Origin: Caballeronia sp. Lep1P3
GTDB taxonomy: Bacteria > Pseudomonadota > Gammaproteobacteria > Burkholderiales > Burkholderiaceae
DNA length: 64,000 nucleotides
Assembly (NCBI RefSeq): GCF_022879595.1
Contig: NZ_CP084267.1
Span: 755,396 to 819,395 of the forward strand
Direction: 5' to 3'
Position 1 is the first letter of the stretch; every line of letters starts with the position of its first letter. The notes beneath the pieces were generated by a model, which worked only from the letters and a program-made list of their open reading frames with translations, ran no database searches and was not told where the DNA came from. Below are positions 54,144 through 62,967 of the stretch, in pieces. A program made the position numbers and the translations under genes.

Positions 54144-54272
54144 ATGAATACGCGATATGAAGGCGGCTCGTCGAACAAGGGCCTGCTGCTGGTGTTCTGG
54201 CTGTATGTGCTGATTCCGCTGGCGTGGGGCGTCATCAACACGCTCACGCAGGCGGTCAAGCTCTTCAAGTGA
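54144..54272 (+). CDS. MFS transporter small subunit (42 aa)
   Basis: 42 residues: MNTRYEGGSSNKGLLLVFWL and YVLIPLAWGVINTLTQAVKL. One membrane helix with a Pro. GAGGAG is just before the ATG and the gene starts 15 bp after the OFA transporter stop. This matches the tiny partner subunits found after OFA-type transporters in many proteobacteria. Confidence 0.8.
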   Translation: MNTRYEGGSSNKGLLLVFWLYVLIPLAWGVINTLTQAVKLFK

Positions 54273-54339
54273 CGCATCGGCGCGCTGGGGTATCGTTCGG
54301 TTTGGCAGAACGACCTTAACCCGACGATCGATCCCTCAC

Positions 54340-54645
54340 ATGAAAACGTCCCGCCGCAGCTTCATGATGTTGACGATGGGCGCGGGCGCGTCCCTCTGGC
54401 TCGCGCGAGCCGACGCGGACGCGCCGCACCTGAGCGAAACCGATTCGGCGGCCATGGCCGTCGGCTACAAGGAAGACGCCGCGAAAGTCGACAAGGCGAA
54501 GTACCCGAACTTCGCGGCGGATCAGGCGTGCGCGAACTGCTCGCTGTATCAGGGCAAGGCCACCGACGCCTGGGGCGGATGCACGCTGTTCGCGAACAAG
54601 CTGGTGGCGGGGCGCGGGTGGTGTGGGTCTTATACGAATATGTGA
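54340..54645 (+). CDS. High-potential iron-sulfur protein (HiPIP)
   Basis: 101 residues. Twin-arginine signal SRRSFMMLTMGAGASLWLARADA. The mature domain has the four cluster cysteines C64-x2-C67-x13-C81-x13-C95 and the conserved Tyr in VGYKEDAAKVDKAKYPNF. It is a periplasmic [4Fe-4S] electron carrier. Its partner is not evident; it is 67 bp after the transporter small subunit and may be separately transcribed. Confidence 0.93.
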   Translation: MKTSRRSFMMLTMGAGASLWLARADADAPHLSETDSAAMAVGYKEDAAKVDKAKYPNFAADQACANCSLYQGKATDAWGGCTLFANKLVAGRGWCGSYTNM

Positions 54646-54661
54646 GCGAATAACGAGACCG

Positions 54662-55132
54662 TTACCGCACCGAATACCCCACGAACCGCCACGTCCTGTC
54701 CGCATCGAGCATGAAAGTCACGACCTCGCGCGACGACTGTCTCGCCTGGCTGAACTGCGTATCGAAACTGACGCTCATGAACCATCCCGCGGGCATGTTG
54801 CCGGAGCCGTCGAAGTGGAGATGCTTCACGCCCATCGGCATGCGCATGCCGGGCGTGCCGAGCGCGGCGCGATCCCGCGTAATCTTGCCGATGAAATCCT
54901 CGCGTGTAATGACCTTCTTCGCCACGGCGGAGGACGCATCCCACACCTCGCCCGCCCGGTTCTCGTCGATCATCTTCACGATCGCGCCCGCCATTTGCGC
55001 GATATCCTGATCCTGCTTGTCGAGCCCCGCCTGCTGGTCGCGTGTCAGCGAGGGCACCGGCTGCGCGTGCGCGACGATGCCGGCCGACATGAGCGCGAGC
55101 GCGCTCAACCACTGTTTCGTGCGTGTATTCAT
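54662..55132 (-). CDS. DUF4019 family exported protein
   Basis: 156 residues. Signal peptide WLSALALMSAGIVAHA before QPVPS. The body has AGEVWDASSAVAKKVITRED and PAGWFMSVSFDTQFSQARQS SREVVTFMLD in sequence, the DUF4019 pattern. Function unknown, periplasmic. It is convergent with the HiPIP gene. Confidence 0.75.
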   Translation of the reverse strand: MNTRTKQWLSALALMSAGIVAHAQPVPSLTRDQQAGLDKQDQDIAQMAGAIVKMIDENRAGEVWDASSAVAKKVITREDFIGKITRDRAALGTPGMRMPMGVKHLHFDGSGNMPAGWFMSVSFDTQFSQARQSSREVVTFMLDADRTWRFVGYSVR

Positions 55133-55280
55133 GATGCGTGAATCGATGGTTGATGTGCCCGGATTTTAGTGCGGGCTTTTACGAGACAGTCAGAAATACT
55201 GAATTTCGGCGGGCGAACCGCTCGGTGCGCGCGCATGCGGTTTGCTGCGGATCGTTCATGTTCTCTTGCGGAGCAGCGCC

Positions 55281-56174
55281 ATGCGACTCGTCGACTGGAA
55301 CATCCAATGGGCACGCGGCGTCGATGGCCGCGTCGATCTCCCGCGCATCGTAAGCGAGGCACGGGCGCTCCACGATTTCGACGTGCTGTGCCTGCAGGAA
55401 GTCACGCGCGGCTTTCACGAAGGCGAGCATGCAGGTGGTCTCGCGGGCGGTCCGAGCGCCGATCAGTTCGCGGAGCTGGCGGAGCTGATCCCGGGCGCGA
55501 CCGTCATCGAGGGAATCGGGTCGGACTTGCCGCCCGTCGGCGCGGGCCTCGCGCGCAGGCAGTTCGGCAACGCCATCGTGAGCCGCCTGCCGGTGCGCCA
55601 GGTGCTGCGGCACTCGCTGCCGTGGCCCGCCGATCCCGCGAAGCCGTCGATGTTGCGCATCGCGCTCGAAGCGGTCATCGAAACGGACGTCGGGCCGCTG
55701 CGCGTCATCAGCACGCATCTGGAGTTCTATTCCGAAGCGCAGCGGCTCGCGCAAGTCGCGCGGCTGCGCGAACTGCATCGCGAAGCATGCGACCACGCGC
55801 GCCGCCCATCGCAGCCCGAAACGCAGGCAAGCCCGTTCGCCGATACCGCGCGGCCCATGTCGGCCATCGTCTGCGGCGACTTCAACAGCGCGTACGAAGG
55901 CTCGGCGTATCGGGCGATGCTCGAACCCGTCGCCGATGCGCCCTCCTTCGTCGATGCATGGGCCTGCGCGCACCCGAACGAGCCGCGCGCGGCGACCGTC
56001 GGGCTTTACGATCACGAACAATGGTCCGACGGCCCGTTCGCCTGCGACTTCGTCTTCGTCACCGAAGACCTGAAGCCGTGCATCGCGGGCTGCGAGGCTG
56101 ACCAGACAAGCCGCTCATCGGACCATCAACCGATGTGGCTCGAATTGCGTCAGGTCTCGCGCGACAAGCCGTAG
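55281..56174 (+). CDS. Endonuclease/exonuclease/phosphatase (EEP) family hydrolase
   Basis: 297 residues. DNase-I-like fold with RLVDWNIQWARG (Asn), VLCLQEVTRG (metal Glu), STHLEF (His), CGDFNSAYEG (Asp, Asn) and a terminal SSDHQPMWLEL (Asp-His). These residues form the usual metal-dependent phosphodiesterase site. ATG 55281 is chosen because the fold begins there. Its 3' end overlaps the convergent DUF2817 gene by 25 bp. Substrate unknown. Confidence 0.88.
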   Translation: MRLVDWNIQWARGVDGRVDLPRIVSEARALHDFDVLCLQEVTRGFHEGEHAGGLAGGPSADQFAELAELIPGATVIEGIGSDLPPVGAGLARRQFGNAIVSRLPVRQVLRHSLPWPADPAKPSMLRIALEAVIETDVGPLRVISTHLEFYSEAQRLAQVARLRELHREACDHARRPSQPETQASPFADTARPMSAIVCGDFNSAYEGSAYRAMLEPVADAPSFVDAWACAHPNEPRAATVGLYDHEQWSDGPFACDFVFVTEDLKPCIAGCEADQTSRSSDHQPMWLELRQVSRDKP

Positions 56175-57220
56175 ACGGCCTGCAGCACCGCCACGCGCGC
56201 CTGTCCGACGATCATGCCGCGCCAAAGATCGTCGTCGATATAGAACGCGTCGCGAATCTGGCGGCGAATGGCGGCTTTCTGCGCGTCGGGCGCGTCGGGG
56301 TGATGACGCACCCAGACATCGGCGCGCAGCATGTCGAGCATGTCGGTGAGCGGCACGGTGCCGTATTCGATCGCGATGGCCGCGCCCGATGCATGCGGGC
56401 ACGTCTCGTCGAGCGTCGAGAGCAGCGGCCCCGCGACGTTCGCCGCGATGGACGTGCCATCGAGCGGGCTCGTCACGTCCGCGCCCCACCAGCGCCGCGC
56501 GCGCGGCAAGTCGCCCACGTTGATCTTCGCGCCGAAGCCGCTCGGCCCGAGTCCCGTGTGAAAGTCGATCCAGCCTATCGCCGCGCACGTCTCGCCATAG
56601 TCCGCGAGAATCCGGCGCATCGTGCGCGTGCTCCATGCCGGCTCGCTGCCGCCGTAGAACATGCCTTCGGCGTGCGTGTACTGCCCGGTCGTGACGGCTT
56701 CCTGATACGCCCATTGTCCGCGCGTGTCGATGTAGTCGCGAATCGCGGCGATATTCGCTTCGTCCGGCGGCCACGTTGGCGGCACGAGCAGATCGTGCAG
56801 TTCCGCGTAACCCGCGTTCCCCTGCAACGGCGCGGCGAAATTCACGCTGTTGCGGTTCAGATCGACATTGCCTTCCGTCGTGCGGCTCAGATACGAAAAG
56901 CCATACGGGTTGATCGCGTGAACGAGGAGCAGCGCGACGCCGAGCTTATCGAGCAGCGCGGGCAAGCCGTCGTCGTGGAGCAGCGCGACTTGCGCGCCCG
57001 AGCCGCAAAAGCCTTCGACGCCATGCGTCGCCGATGTCAGCACGAGCATGCGCTTCGCATTAGCCGGTCCGATGCGCGCGACATCGGTTGCGAGCGTCTC
57101 GCCTTCGAGTCCTGCGATGTCGGGCAGCACGCGCGTATCGACGTTGATGTTGCGGCGAGCGGCGGCGGCGAGAAAACGCTCGCGCGCATCGCGGTATGAA
57201 GTGGAGAAGAAGGTCGTCAT
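56150..57220 (-). CDS. DUF2817 / M14-like metallopeptidase family protein
   Basis: 356 residues. Zinc-site candidates are SATHGVEGFCGSG (His, Glu), DLNRNSVNF (Arg/Asn) and IDFHTGLG (His), as in M14 carboxypeptidase-like DUF2817 proteins. VAIEYGT-like AIEYGTVPL offers the catalytic Glu. Seven bases downstream of the M20 gene, so the two form a small operon likely concerned with peptide or amide breakdown. Confidence 0.82.
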   Translation of the reverse strand: MTTFFSTSYRDARERFLAAAARRNINVDTRVLPDIAGLEGETLATDVARIGPANAKRMLVLTSATHGVEGFCGSGAQVALLHDDGLPALLDKLGVALLLVHAINPYGFSYLSRTTEGNVDLNRNSVNFAAPLQGNAGYAELHDLLVPPTWPPDEANIAAIRDYIDTRGQWAYQEAVTTGQYTHAEGMFYGGSEPAWSTRTMRRILADYGETCAAIGWIDFHTGLGPSGFGAKINVGDLPRARRWWGADVTSPLDGTSIAANVAGPLLSTLDETCPHASGAAIAIEYGTVPLTDMLDMLRADVWVRHHPDAPDAQKAAIRRQIRDAFYIDDDLWRGMIVGQARVAVLQAVYGLSRET

Positions 57221-57227
57221 GATGTCC

Positions 57228-58421
57228 TCACGCGCGCGCAAGGAACTTTTCGACGAGCTTCACCCAGTACGTCGATCCGAGCGTCAGCACGTCGTCGTTG
57301 AAGTCGTAGCTGCTGTTGTGCAGCATGCACGGACCGAGGCCGTGTCCATGATCGCGATGCGCGCCCTGGCCGTTGCCGATATACCCGTAGCAGCCGGGGC
57401 GTTCGAGCAGCATGAACGAGAAGTCCTCGGCGCCCATCGTCGGATCGATATCGGTATTCACATGATCCGCGCCCGCGACTTCCTGCATGACGCCGAGCGC
57501 GAACTGGGTTTCCGCCTGCGTGTTCACGGTCGGCGGATAGTTGCGCACGAACTTCACTTCGGCCTTGCATCGGTACGCCGCAGCGGTGGCCGCGACGATC
57601 TCCTTCATGCGCGTCTCGATGAGGTCGAGCACGTCGACGGAAAACGTGCGGACCGTGCCCGCGAGCGTCGCCGTCGTCGGAATCGCGTTCACCGCGTGGC
57701 CCGCTTCCATCTTCGTGATGGAGAGCACGGCTGCATCGATGGGCCGCTTGTTGCGCGTCACGATGCTCTGCAAGCCCGTGCCGATTTGCAGCGCCGTGAA
57801 GACGGGATCGACGCCATCGTGGGGAATCGCGGCATGCGCGCCGACGCCTTCGATGCGGATTTCGAACTCGTTGCTCGATGCCTGCGTCGCCCCGACACGC
57901 GCGCCGAAGTTGCCGGCGGGCATGCCCGGCCAGTTGTGCAGCGCGAAGACGGCATCGACGGGAAAGCGCTGGAAAAGGCCGTCCTCGATCATCGCTTTCG
58001 CGCCGCCGCCGCCCTCTTCCGCGGGCTGGAAAATGAACACGACGGTGCCGTCGAAATCGCGATGCTTCGCGAGATATTGCGCGGCGCCGAGCAGCATGGC
58101 GGTGTGACCGTCGTGGCCGCACGCGTGCATCTTGTTCTCGTGCTTCGACGCGTGCGCGAACGTGTTGAGTTCGGGAATCGGCAGTGCGTCCATGTCCGCG
58201 CGCAACCCGATGGCGCGCGCGCTCGTGCCTTTTCTCAACACGCCGACGACGCCTGTCTTGCCGAGTCCGCACGTCACCTCGATGTCCCAGCTTTGCAGCT
58301 TCTTCGCGACGAGCTCGGCGGTGCGCGCTTCTTCGTAGCAGAGTTCGGGATGCGCGTGAATATCGCGGCGGATGGCTTTCAGTTCGTCTTGCGCCTCGGC
58401 GATCGCGGGAATGATCGGCAT
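57228..58421 (-). CDS. M20-family amidohydrolase (hippurate hydrolase-like)
   Basis: 397 residues. Metal-binding residues lie in KMHACGHDGHTAMLLG and FQPAEEGGGGAKAMIEDG, the dimerisation domain has GVGAHAAIPHDGVDPV, and MGAEDFSF with C-terminal HNSSYDFND completes the site. Homologues hydrolyse N-acyl amino acids, hippurate or IAA conjugates. Operon with the DUF2817 gene. Divergence from a LysR gene is not seen here; the LysR gene lies upstream in the same direction. Confidence 0.92.
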   Translation of the reverse strand: MPIIPAIAEAQDELKAIRRDIHAHPELCYEEARTAELVAKKLQSWDIEVTCGLGKTGVVGVLRKGTSARAIGLRADMDALPIPELNTFAHASKHENKMHACGHDGHTAMLLGAAQYLAKHRDFDGTVVFIFQPAEEGGGGAKAMIEDGLFQRFPVDAVFALHNWPGMPAGNFGARVGATQASSNEFEIRIEGVGAHAAIPHDGVDPVFTALQIGTGLQSIVTRNKRPIDAAVLSITKMEAGHAVNAIPTTATLAGTVRTFSVDVLDLIETRMKEIVAATAAAYRCKAEVKFVRNYPPTVNTQAETQFALGVMQEVAGADHVNTDIDPTMGAEDFSFMLLERPGCYGYIGNGQGAHRDHGHGLGPCMLHNSSYDFNDDVLTLGSTYWVKLVEKFLARA

Positions 58422-58528
58422 GCTTTCCTCGTTCGTTGAATGACTGGGTCGATGTATCGCTCCAGCATTGTCGATGGCCGTAATTCACAGGGAAAGCTGA
58501 TATTTCTTGTCCGTGACTTAAGTAAAGC

Positions 58529-59425
58529 TCATGCGTCGCCGGCAGCGTGGCCCGCGCGGGACCGCGCGCGGATGCTGTCCTGCACGACGCGCATCACCGC
58601 ATGACGGTCGTGAATCTTGCGCTCCAGCATGCCGACGACGCGGCGCGGCGTGTTCTTCGCGAGCGGCAGAACGACGAGCGCGGGATCGCTCGCCCACGAT
58701 CCGTATTCGAGCAGCGGCACCACCGAAACGCCCGCGCCTTGGCGCACGAGTTCGACGATCACTTCGAGCGAATTAAGTTCGAGGAACTCATTGACGGCGA
58801 GACGGTTGTGCCGCAACGCGCGCTCGATCAGCGCGCCGGTGCGCTGCGCCCGGTCGAAGCGCAGAAACGGCCCGCTCGCGAGCAAGTCGGCGGCGCTCGC
58901 GAACGCGCCGCCCGACGATCCGACCGCGACGAGCGGCTCGGAATAAAGCGGCGTCCAGTTGAGGCTCGCGGGCGTCTTGCCCGCCATCTCGACGATCACC
59001 GCCGCGTCGATCTCGCCCGCCTCCACTTGCGGCGCGAGCGCGAGCGCCTTGCCGGTGAAGAGCCGCACATCGAGCCGTGGGTACTGCGCCTTGAGTTCCG
59101 TGACGACGGACGCGAGGGCGCCCATCGCCGAATCCACCGCACCGATGGAAACCGACCCCGCGATTTCATCGTCGAGGCCCGTGAGACGCATGCTGTCGTA
59201 CAGCGCGACGATGCGCTCAGCCTGCGGCAATACTTGCTTGCCGATGCTCGTGAGCCGGTTCGTGCGGCCGACGCGGTCGAAGAGCGGCCGCTTCAAATCG
59301 TCTTCGAGCGACTGCATCTGCAGGCTGACCGCCGCCTGCGTCAGCGCGACTTTTTCGGCGGCGGCCGCGAACGAGCCGTATCGCGCCACGGCAATGAACG
59401 TGCGCAAAAAGCGGATGTTGCTCAT
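58529..59425 (-). CDS. LysR-type transcriptional regulator
   Basis: 298 residues from ATG 59425. N-terminal helix-turn-helix NIRFLRTFIAVARYGSFAAA, AEKVALTQAAVSLQMQSLED. The C-terminal effector domain includes GSVSIGAVDSAMGALASVVT and LVRQGAGVSVVPLLEYGSWA. It is divergent from the MHS transporter, which is its most likely target. Confidence 0.93.
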   Translation of the reverse strand: MSNIRFLRTFIAVARYGSFAAAAEKVALTQAAVSLQMQSLEDDLKRPLFDRVGRTNRLTSIGKQVLPQAERIVALYDSMRLTGLDDEIAGSVSIGAVDSAMGALASVVTELKAQYPRLDVRLFTGKALALAPQVEAGEIDAAVIVEMAGKTPASLNWTPLYSEPLVAVGSSGGAFASAADLLASGPFLRFDRAQRTGALIERALRHNRLAVNEFLELNSLEVIVELVRQGAGVSVVPLLEYGSWASDPALVVLPLAKNTPRRVVGMLERKIHDRHAVMRVVQDSIRARSRAGHAAGDA

Positions 59426-59604
59426 GGCGATATAGGGGCTCACCCGATGTTGTAATCAGGTTTCCTTGAGTGTCGGTTCAGAAATTCTATATTTTCTTAT
59501 TTTAGTAAGGCGTAGTCTTTTGCATGTCGTCTCGCAGGTTGACGCGGATGTCGTCCTATCGAAAACCCTACTCTTTCGACCCCCAAGCCCACGGAGTCCA
59601 ATCG

Positions 59605-60921
59605 ATGAGCACCGTATTACCTGCATCGCATGCGGCCGGAGACAACGCCGCGCTCAATCTGTCGGGCCGGCGCGCCATCGTCGTTTCGACCATCGGCAAC
59701 GCGCTCGAATGGTTCGACTTCATGGTGTACGGCTTCTTCGCGGTCATCATCTCGAAGCTGTATTTTCCCGCGACGAGTCCCACGATTTCGCTGCTCGCGA
59801 CGTGGGCGACCTTCGGCGTCGGCTTTCTCACGCGGCCGCTCGGCGGCATCGTGCTCGGCGCCGTGGCGGATCGCGTCGGACGCAAGTCGGCGCTCACGCT
59901 CACCATTTCGCTGATGGCGGTCGGCATCGCGATCATCGCGTTCGCGCCGACATACGCGGCCATCGGCATTGCCGCACCGTTGCTGATGCTGCTCGGCCGC
60001 CTCATTCAGGGCTTTTCGGCGGGCGGTGAAGTCGGCTGCGCGACGGCGTTTCTCGTCGAATACGCGCCCGCGAACAAACGCGGCTATTTCGGCAGCTTCC
60101 AGATGGTGGCGCAAGCCGCGGCGAGCCTTGCCGGTTCGTTCTTCGGCGCGGTGCTCACGCGCACGCTGAGCCCGGAGCATCTGAGTAGCTGGGGCTGGCG
60201 CGTGCCGTTCGTGATCGGTCTCCTGATCGTGCCGGTCGGCCTCTACCTGCGCTCGAAGCTCGACGAATCCCCGGTGTTCGTCGAGAAAGCGCAGAAGAAC
60301 GAACTCACCGCGAGCCCTATCCGCGATACGGCCACGAAGCACTGGATGCCCGTGCTCGCAGGCTTCGGCCTCACCGTGTTCGGCACCATCGGCACGTATA
60401 TCTTTCTGTTATACCTGCCGACGCACGCCACGCGCGTGCTGCACATGGCGCTTACCGACGGCCTCATCAGCTCGACCGTCGGCGCGCTCGTGTATCTCGT
60501 GTGCTGCCCGTTCTTCGGCAGGCTGTCCGACCGCATCGGCCGCAAGAAGCTGATGACCGCCGCGCTCGCGCTCTCGCTCGTCACCGCGTATCCGATCTTC
60601 GCGGTGCTGACCGCGCATCCGAGTCTGCCGATGCTGCTCGCCTGCCAGGCGTTGCTGATGATGTACCTCGGCATCTTCCAGGGCTGCTATCCGGCGTTCA
60701 TCTCGGAGCTGCTGCCGTCGAGCGTGCGTTCGACGGGCATCTCGGTCAGCTACAACGTCGCGGTGATGATCTTCGGCGGCTTCGCGCCGGCCATCGTGCA
60801 ATGGCTCACGATGACGACGGGCGATCCGCTCTCCATCTGCTATTACGTGATGTTCGGCAGCGCGGTCGCGCTTCTGACCATCCTGCCGCTGCGCGACCGC
60901 TACAGCGATGCGCTGCGCTAG
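59605..60921 (+). CDS. MHS-family MFS transporter (citrate/2-oxoglutarate:H+ type)
   Basis: 438 residues, twelve membrane segments. MHS signatures are IGNALEWFDFMVYGFFAVII, RPLGGIVLGAVADRVGRKSA, GRLIQGFSAGGEVGCATAFL and SDRIGRKKLMT. Relatives take up citrate, 2-oxoglutarate, proline/betaine or aromatic acids. Control by the divergent LysR protein is likely. A hairpin terminator follows. Confidence 0.92.
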   Translation: MSTVLPASHAAGDNAALNLSGRRAIVVSTIGNALEWFDFMVYGFFAVIISKLYFPATSPTISLLATWATFGVGFLTRPLGGIVLGAVADRVGRKSALTLTISLMAVGIAIIAFAPTYAAIGIAAPLLMLLGRLIQGFSAGGEVGCATAFLVEYAPANKRGYFGSFQMVAQAAASLAGSFFGAVLTRTLSPEHLSSWGWRVPFVIGLLIVPVGLYLRSKLDESPVFVEKAQKNELTASPIRDTATKHWMPVLAGFGLTVFGTIGTYIFLLYLPTHATRVLHMALTDGLISSTVGALVYLVCCPFFGRLSDRIGRKKLMTAALALSLVTAYPIFAVLTAHPSLPMLLACQALLMMYLGIFQGCYPAFISELLPSSVRSTGISVSYNVAVMIFGGFAPAIVQWLTMTTGDPLSICYYVMFGSAVALLTILPLRDRYSDALR

Positions 60922-60945
60922 GCGCTGAGTTCTGTCATCGCGCTG

Positions 60946-60984
60946 AAAGCCGCGTTGCCCCCGCGCAGCGCGGCTTTGCTTTTT
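60946..60984 (+). terminator. Intrinsic terminator after the MHS transporter gene
   Basis: AAAGCCGCG and CGCGGCTTT form a 9-bp stem with a 14-base loop at 60946-60977, followed by gcttttt. It starts 25 bp after the stop codon. Confidence 0.75.
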
Positions 60985-61022
60985 GGCGTAGTCTGCTTCG
61001 ACGTCCGCAAGCCGCGCCAAGT

Positions 61023-61110
61023 TTGAATTAAGTCTGAATTAAGAATGGGGCCGTAGTCTCGACTTGACCGACCCACCCCTCCTTCCGGCCGCGCAAGCGG
61101 CCATTTTTTT
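61023..61110 (+). ncRNA. Candidate small RNA ending at a strong terminator
   Basis: Between two terminators lies a non-coding stretch of about 90 bases. It opens with a tandem TGAATTAAG repeat (61024-61032 and 61035-61043) and ends in GGCCGC-GCAA-GCGGCC-A-TTTTTTT. A short independent transcript would fit; no promoter is firmly identified and no RNA family is recognised. Confidence 0.3.
61087..61110 (+). terminator. Strong Rho-independent terminator
   Basis: GGCCGC/GCGGCC stem with a GCAA tetraloop, one A, then seven T. It lies 12 bp before the ATG of a 35-codon frame, so it ends a transcript that starts upstream or acts as an attenuator for that frame. Confidence 0.85.
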
Positions 61111-61121
61111 GGGGCCACGCC

Positions 61122-61229
61122 ATGCAATTGATCGTGCGCTTCTTGCTGGTGATCGTCGTGCTCGTCGTCGCAACGACGATCGGCGAGCTTCTTCTCTCGC
61201 TCGTCGCACGCGTGTTCATGCCGCACTGA
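61122..61229 (+). CDS. Very small membrane peptide (35 aa), tentative
   Basis: 35 residues: MQLIVRFLLVIVVLVVATTI and GELLLSLVARVFMPH, essentially one membrane helix. GGGGCC precedes the ATG, a poor ribosome-binding site, and a terminator sits directly upstream. Codon use is plausible. It may be a genuine small membrane protein or chance. Confidence 0.4.
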   Translation: MQLIVRFLLVIVVLVVATTIGELLLSLVARVFMPH

Positions 61230-61247
61230 ACGTGCATCGGTCCTCAT

Positions 61248-61937
61248 CTACGTGCCGATGAACCGCACCACGTTGTCCAGCGGCTCACGCGCGCTTTCGA
61301 GCTGATTTTCCGGCTTCGACCAGTCCGCATAGCCGAGGCTCATGCCGCAGACGACCGTCTCGTTCGCCGGCAGCGCCAGCACTTTCGCGATGATGCGGTG
61401 ATACCGGTTGAACGCCGCCTGCGGGCACGTGTCGAGCCCGAACGCGCGCGCGAGCAGCATCACGTTCTCGATGAACATGCCGTAGTCGAGCCACGAACCG
61501 CGCTCCATCGTGCGGTCGGTCGTGAAGATGATGCCCACCGGCGCACCGAAGAATTGGAAGTTGCGGCCCATTTGCGCGTGCATGCCTTCACGGTCCTCGC
61601 GCGTGAGGCCGAGCAGCGTATAAAGCCCGATGCCGAGCGCGCGCCTGCGCTCGATGAAGGGCGAGGCCCACTCGCGCGGGTAATACGCGAATTCTTCTTC
61701 GTGCTCGCGGTCGGCCTGCGGATCGTTGAAGACGTCGAGGATCGCGCGCGACAGCGCATGCTTCGCCTCGCCGGTCAGCACATGCACCTTCCACGGCTGG
61801 ATGTTGCTGCCCGATGGCGCACGGCACGCGTGCCGCAAAATGGCTTCGAGCGTCTCCCGATTCACGGCGTCGGGAAGAAACGCGCGAATCGAGCGGCGCG
61901 TGGCAATGGCGTCGATCACGGAAAGGCTTGTGTTCAT
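61248..61937 (-). CDS. Nitroreductase family oxidoreductase
   Basis: 229 residues. FMN-dependent fold with AIATRRSIRAFLPDAV (phosphate-binding Arg), ACRAPSGSNIQPWKVHVLTG, GSWLDYGMFIENVMLLARAF, LDTCPQAAFN and VVCGMSLGYAD. Start ATG 61937 is the family start; the longer frame is rejected. It reduces nitro or quinone compounds with NAD(P)H; physiological substrate unknown. Confidence 0.92.
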   Translation of the reverse strand: MNTSLSVIDAIATRRSIRAFLPDAVNRETLEAILRHACRAPSGSNIQPWKVHVLTGEAKHALSRAILDVFNDPQADREHEEEFAYYPREWASPFIERRRALGIGLYTLLGLTREDREGMHAQMGRNFQFFGAPVGIIFTTDRTMERGSWLDYGMFIENVMLLARAFGLDTCPQAAFNRYHRIIAKVLALPANETVVCGMSLGYADWSKPENQLESAREPLDNVVRFIGT

Positions 61938-62281
61938 CGCGGCGGCTGAATCGATGCGGAATACGAACGCTAACATCGCGCGCGCGGGCATGCTTCGTGC
62001 AATTCGCGGCGCCATCCTCATGCGCCTCGCCGATTTCGGAAAGATCGGCGGCGTCTGCCTATACTGGCTGAGTGTCATCCCGTATTGCTTACACCGCGCC
62101 GGAAAGGTCCTGACGCTTCGATGCGCTGACCCGCTCTCGCGCCGCATCCTCGCGCCTTCGCGATTCGGGTTGCCGAATCGCTTCACGGGCGCATCGACAC
62201 GCTTCGCCGCATCTTCGTCTCTCTCGCCCCGACGCTTCCCGCCGCGTTTTCGCGCGTGGTCGCGCCATTCCCGGCAACGCA
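61938..62281. other. Interval between nitroreductase and Mo-hydroxylase operon
   Basis: About 340 bases of host-like GC. Frames here are Arg-rich and not convincing. It must contain divergent promoters for the nitroreductase and the PaoA-like gene. Apart from the leader element that follows at 62282 I see no distinct site. Confidence 0.4.
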
Positions 62282-62321
62282 TTGCATGGGACCGGAGCCG
62301 CACGGACTCCGGTCGACAAGG
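62282..62321 (+). promoter_or_regulatory. Structured 5' leader element, copy 2 (before PaoA-like gene)
   Basis: TTGCATGGGACCGGAGC followed by GGTCGACAAGG, both identical to 9293-9342. Here GACCGGAG (62290-62297) pairs perfectly with CTCCGGTC (62307-62314). The element ends 10 bases before the ATG and includes part of the AAGGAG ribosome-binding site, so folding could affect translation. Confidence 0.5.
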
Positions 62322-62331
62322 AGAATGCTCG

Positions 62332-62958
62332 ATGCAACACCCCGTCCCCCAATCGAATACCGCGCGCACCGATGCGCCGCCCGTCACGCGCCGCGCGCCG
62401 ACGCACATCCACGAGACGCAAGCCACGACCCAAGCCACGACCCAGGCCGCCGCCGATGTCCTCGCGCCGCCCGCCGCCAGAACGAGCGACGCGAAGTCGA
62501 GCGTCAATCTGACCGTCAACGGCCGCAGTCATTCGCTGTCGCTCGACCCGCGCACGACGCTGCTCGATGCGCTGCGCGAGCATCTCCATCTGACCGGCAC
62601 GAAAAAAGGCTGCGATCACGGGCAATGCGGCGCGTGCACCGTGCATGTGAACGGCCGGCGCGTGAATGCGTGCCTGTGCCTCGCCGCCGCGCATGACGGC
62701 GATGCCGTGACGACCATCGAAGGCATCGGCGAAACCGATGCGCTGCATCCGCTGCAGGCAGCTTTCGTCGAATGCGACGGCTATCAGTGCGGCTACTGCA
62801 CGGCCGGGCAATTGATGTCGGCGCTCGCGCTGCTGGACGAACCCATCGGTCCGAACGACGACGACGTGCGCGAAGCGATGAGCGGCAACCTGTGCCGCTG
62901 CGGCGCGTATCAGAACATCGTCGCGGCGATCCAGTCCGTGCGCGGCCCGAAAGCGTAA
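62332..62958 (+). CDS. paoA: 2Fe-2S subunit of a molybdenum hydroxylase (PaoA/YagT-like)
   Basis: 208 residues. After a low-complexity N-terminal 55 residues (QATTQATTQAAA), the ferredoxin-like domain has KKGCDHGQCGACTVHVNGRR VNAC for cluster 1. The helical domain has GYQCGYCTAGQL and SGNLCRCGAYQN for cluster 2. It passes electrons from the Mo site to the FAD subunit. E. coli PaoA has a Tat signal; none is obvious here. AAGGAG precedes ATG 62332. First gene of the operon. Confidence 0.9.
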   Translation: MQHPVPQSNTARTDAPPVTRRAPTHIHETQATTQATTQAAADVLAPPAARTSDAKSSVNLTVNGRSHSLSLDPRTTLLDALREHLHLTGTKKGCDHGQCGACTVHVNGRRVNACLCLAAAHDGDAVTTIEGIGETDALHPLQAAFVECDGYQCGYCTAGQLMSALALLDEPIGPNDDDVREAMSGNLCRCGAYQNIVAAIQSVRGPKA

Positions 62959-62967
62959 GGAGCGCTC

